Below are positions 62,626-64,000 of a DNA stretch of 64,000 nt, piece after piece. Position numbers and translations under genes: made by a program. Origin of the DNA: Rhizobium croatiense (GTDB lineage: Bacteria; Pseudomonadota; Alphaproteobacteria; Rhizobiales; Rhizobiaceae); NCBI RefSeq assembly GCF_019793465.1, contig NZ_JAILYJ010000006.1:186001-250000 (forward strand), written 5' to 3'. The notes below the pieces were generated by a model that saw only the letters and a program-made list of their open reading frames with translations, had not been told where the DNA came from and ran no database searches. Each line of letters begins with the position of its first letter. Positions within the stretch are counted from its first letter, which is position 1.

Positions 62626-62700
62626 GCATGTCGCGCAAAAGTGTGCAGCGGTTTTGCGATAACGACATGCGAGAAAATAAAGACCTAAAGCGCGGGGAGC
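62626..62700. repeat. Dispersed palindromic repeat after the coiled-coil gene
   Basis: GCATGTCGCGCAAAA (62626-62640) is inverted in TTTTGCGATAACGACATGC (62652-62670), followed by AAAGACCTAAAGCGC. I remember this unit as a common rhizobial intergenic repeat. It starts two bases after the upstream stop and may stabilise or end the transcript. Confidence 0.65.
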
Positions 62701-62731
62701 GAATCTGAAAGATCGCGACGTGCCTTGGGGG

Positions 62732-63556
62732 TCAGATCCGTCCCATGGCCGAGGCCATGGAAAACAACGCGATCCCCGTCGCCGTCGCCGCATTGAGGCT
62801 ATCGAGCTCGTCCGACTGCGGGATGCGCGCGCTCTGAAAGCGGGCCAGCAGCGCCGCCGGCAAGCCCTCCCCCTCCGTGCCGACGACGAGCGCCATGCGT
62901 GCCGCAGCCGGAATGACGCGAATGTCCGTTTTCCCATGCGGCGAAAGCGTCCAGATGGCAAAACCCTGTTCGGCGAGTGCAAGGAGCAGATCCAGTGCCT
63001 TGCCGCCGCGCCGGTGTGGAACGCTCAGGACCGACCCGACCGAAACACGCAGCGCTTTGCGATAAAGCGGATCACAGGAGGTTTCGTCGAGCAGCACGGC
63101 ATCTGCCCGGAAGGCGGCGGCGTTGCGGAACATCGAGCCGGCATTGTCGTGATTGGAAATGCCGCAGCCGACGAGGACCAGCGCCCGTTCCGGCAGGGCG
63201 TGAAGAAGCGCTGCCTGGTCGCGCTCCTCCCGGCGGCCAAGCGCGAGAACACCGCGATGCAGATGGAAACCGACGATGCCCTCGAGCGCGTCAGCCTCGG
63301 CGACATAGACCGGCACGTCGGCGGGAAACCGCTCCAGGATCGGCAGGATGCCCTCGACGCGATTGCGCAGCAGCAGGATCTTCTCGGCGCGAAAGCCGCG
63401 GCCTTGCGCATGCGCCTCGGCGAGCATTCTAAGCACGACGGTACCCTCGGCGATGAAGCGGTTTTCCCGCCCGGTCAGATCGCGCTCGCGGATGTCGCGG
63501 AATTCCGCGACGCGCGGATCGTCGGCATTCGCGATGGCGATCGGGGGAGCGGCCAT
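62732..63556 (-). CDS. SpoU/TrmH-family RNA 2'-O-methyltransferase
   Basis: Protein of 274 residues. The N-terminal substrate-binding part (LTGRENRFIAEGTVVLRMLA) is followed by the knotted SPOUT catalytic domain with motif 1 GISNHDNAGSMFRNAAAF, motif 2 ALVVGTEGEGLP and motif 3 QSDELDSLNAATATGIALF. It should methylate a ribose in rRNA or tRNA using S-adenosylmethionine; the target nucleotide cannot be told. The small membrane-protein gene lies 7 bases upstream on the same strand, so they may be co-transcribed. Confidence 0.92.
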   Translation of the reverse strand: MAAPPIAIANADDPRVAEFRDIRERDLTGRENRFIAEGTVVLRMLAEAHAQGRGFRAEKILLLRNRVEGILPILERFPADVPVYVAEADALEGIVGFHLHRGVLALGRREERDQAALLHALPERALVLVGCGISNHDNAGSMFRNAAAFRADAVLLDETSCDPLYRKALRVSVGSVLSVPHRRGGKALDLLLALAEQGFAIWTLSPHGKTDIRVIPAAARMALVVGTEGEGLPAALLARFQSARIPQSDELDSLNAATATGIALFSMASAMGRI

Positions 63557-63563
63557 GCCGGCC

Positions 63564-63947
63564 TCAATTGCCCGTGACTGTCAGGTCAGCGACGGTGCGG
63601 CCGCTCCGGAGATCGAAGATCAGCGCCTTGCCCTTGCCCTCGACGGTCTCGCCGTAAAACAGGATCTGCCCCGCCGAAAACGAGGTCGACTGCACCTTGA
63701 AACCCAGCGGCAGGGAAACAGTCGCCGCGAGCGGCGCCTCCGAGGGCACACCAGAGGCGGCGGCAGCGAGGGCCGTGTCCTTCGGCTCGCGCATCGTCTT
63801 GTAGACAACCGCACCGAAGACCGCCATAAGGCTCACGAACATGATGGCGCCGGAAACGATCTGCAGGCGGACCATCTTGCGCCGGACACTTTCCATCGCC
63901 GGATCAAGGGGCTTCTCTTCCTGGTCGTCTGGCTCGATTGCTGTCAT
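63564..63947 (-). CDS. Small single-pass membrane protein (DUF6476-like)
   Basis: Protein of 127 residues: an acidic cytoplasmic N-terminus, one transmembrane helix (LQIVSGAIMFVSLMAVFGAV) and a periplasmic domain ending ALIFDLRSGRTVADLTVTGN. It resembles small alphaproteobacterial proteins I recall as DUF6476; function unknown. It directly precedes the RNA methyltransferase gene in the same direction. Confidence 0.75.
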   Translation of the reverse strand: MTAIEPDDQEEKPLDPAMESVRRKMVRLQIVSGAIMFVSLMAVFGAVVYKTMREPKDTALAAAASGVPSEAPLAATVSLPLGFKVQSTSFSAGQILFYGETVEGKGKALIFDLRSGRTVADLTVTGN

Positions 63948-64000
63948 CTGTGCGTCCCGTTCTAAAAATACGTCGGAGAAGAAGCGTCTTGAGCGACCCC

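Overview
The window looks like a chromosomal segment of a fast-growing rhizobium, close to Rhizobium leguminosarum/etli. This rests on high GC, rhizobial palindromic repeats, the urt-ure gene order, a ChpT/CtrA/SciP cell-cycle module and an EipA homologue. This is inferred from gene content and remembered protein sequences, not from a database search. No rRNA, tRNA, CRISPR array, prophage or intact insertion sequence was seen.

Layout. 1-12 kb: the 3' end of an HWE-type sensor kinase; preT-preA (first step of reductive pyrimidine breakdown); a small membrane protein; a GlxA/AraC regulator; a rhodanese; a divergent LysR/oxidoreductase pair; and a heme oxygenase-bacteriophytochrome operon. 11.4-20.7 kb: a RutR-like regulator divergent from a pyrimidine-catabolic operon (ureidopropionase-type amidohydrolase, dihydropyrimidinase, and an ABC importer of the NMT1/THI5 class). 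A cupin gene lies on the opposite strand. Two DUF559 nuclease-like genes, each tied to a long palindrome, are fitted into operon junctions here. 21-25.6 kb: an RND efflux pair. 25.6-40.5 kb, all on the minus strand: a complete urea import and urease block (urtABCD-orf-urtE, then ureD-A-orf-B-orf-orf-C-orf-GGDEF-E-F-G). 40.7-47.1 kb: a PAP2 phosphatase with autotransporter-type repeats, divergent from a very large hybrid kinase whose sensor half is an NCS1-type nucleobase permease and which overlaps a LuxR-type response regulator. 47.2-52.8 kb: a branched-chain amino-acid (Liv) ABC importer. 53.3-55.4 kb: a CysQ-like phosphatase and a polyprenyl-phosphate sugar transferase. 56-61.3 kb: a cell-cycle island (sciP, PqiA-like, GNAT, fliJ-like, ctrA, a lone receiver, chpT, eipA). 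61.4-64 kb: a coiled-coil membrane protein, an RNA methyltransferase and a small membrane protein.

The common theme of the first 53 kb is nitrogen scavenging: pyrimidine ring opening, urea uptake and hydrolysis, and amino-acid uptake, with a permease-like sensor kinase placed among them. The last 8 kb is a CtrA regulatory island. Its ctrA promoter carries four clustered GANTC sites, and a near-consensus CtrA box lies between chpT and eipA.

The best candidates for something undescribed are (i) the NCS1-permease/histidine-kinase/receiver fusion with an eight-cysteine linker and its LuxR partner, (ii) the two palindrome plus DUF559 units spliced into operon junctions, and (iii) a sialyltransferase-like GT29-type gene and a diguanylate cyclase inside the urease operon.
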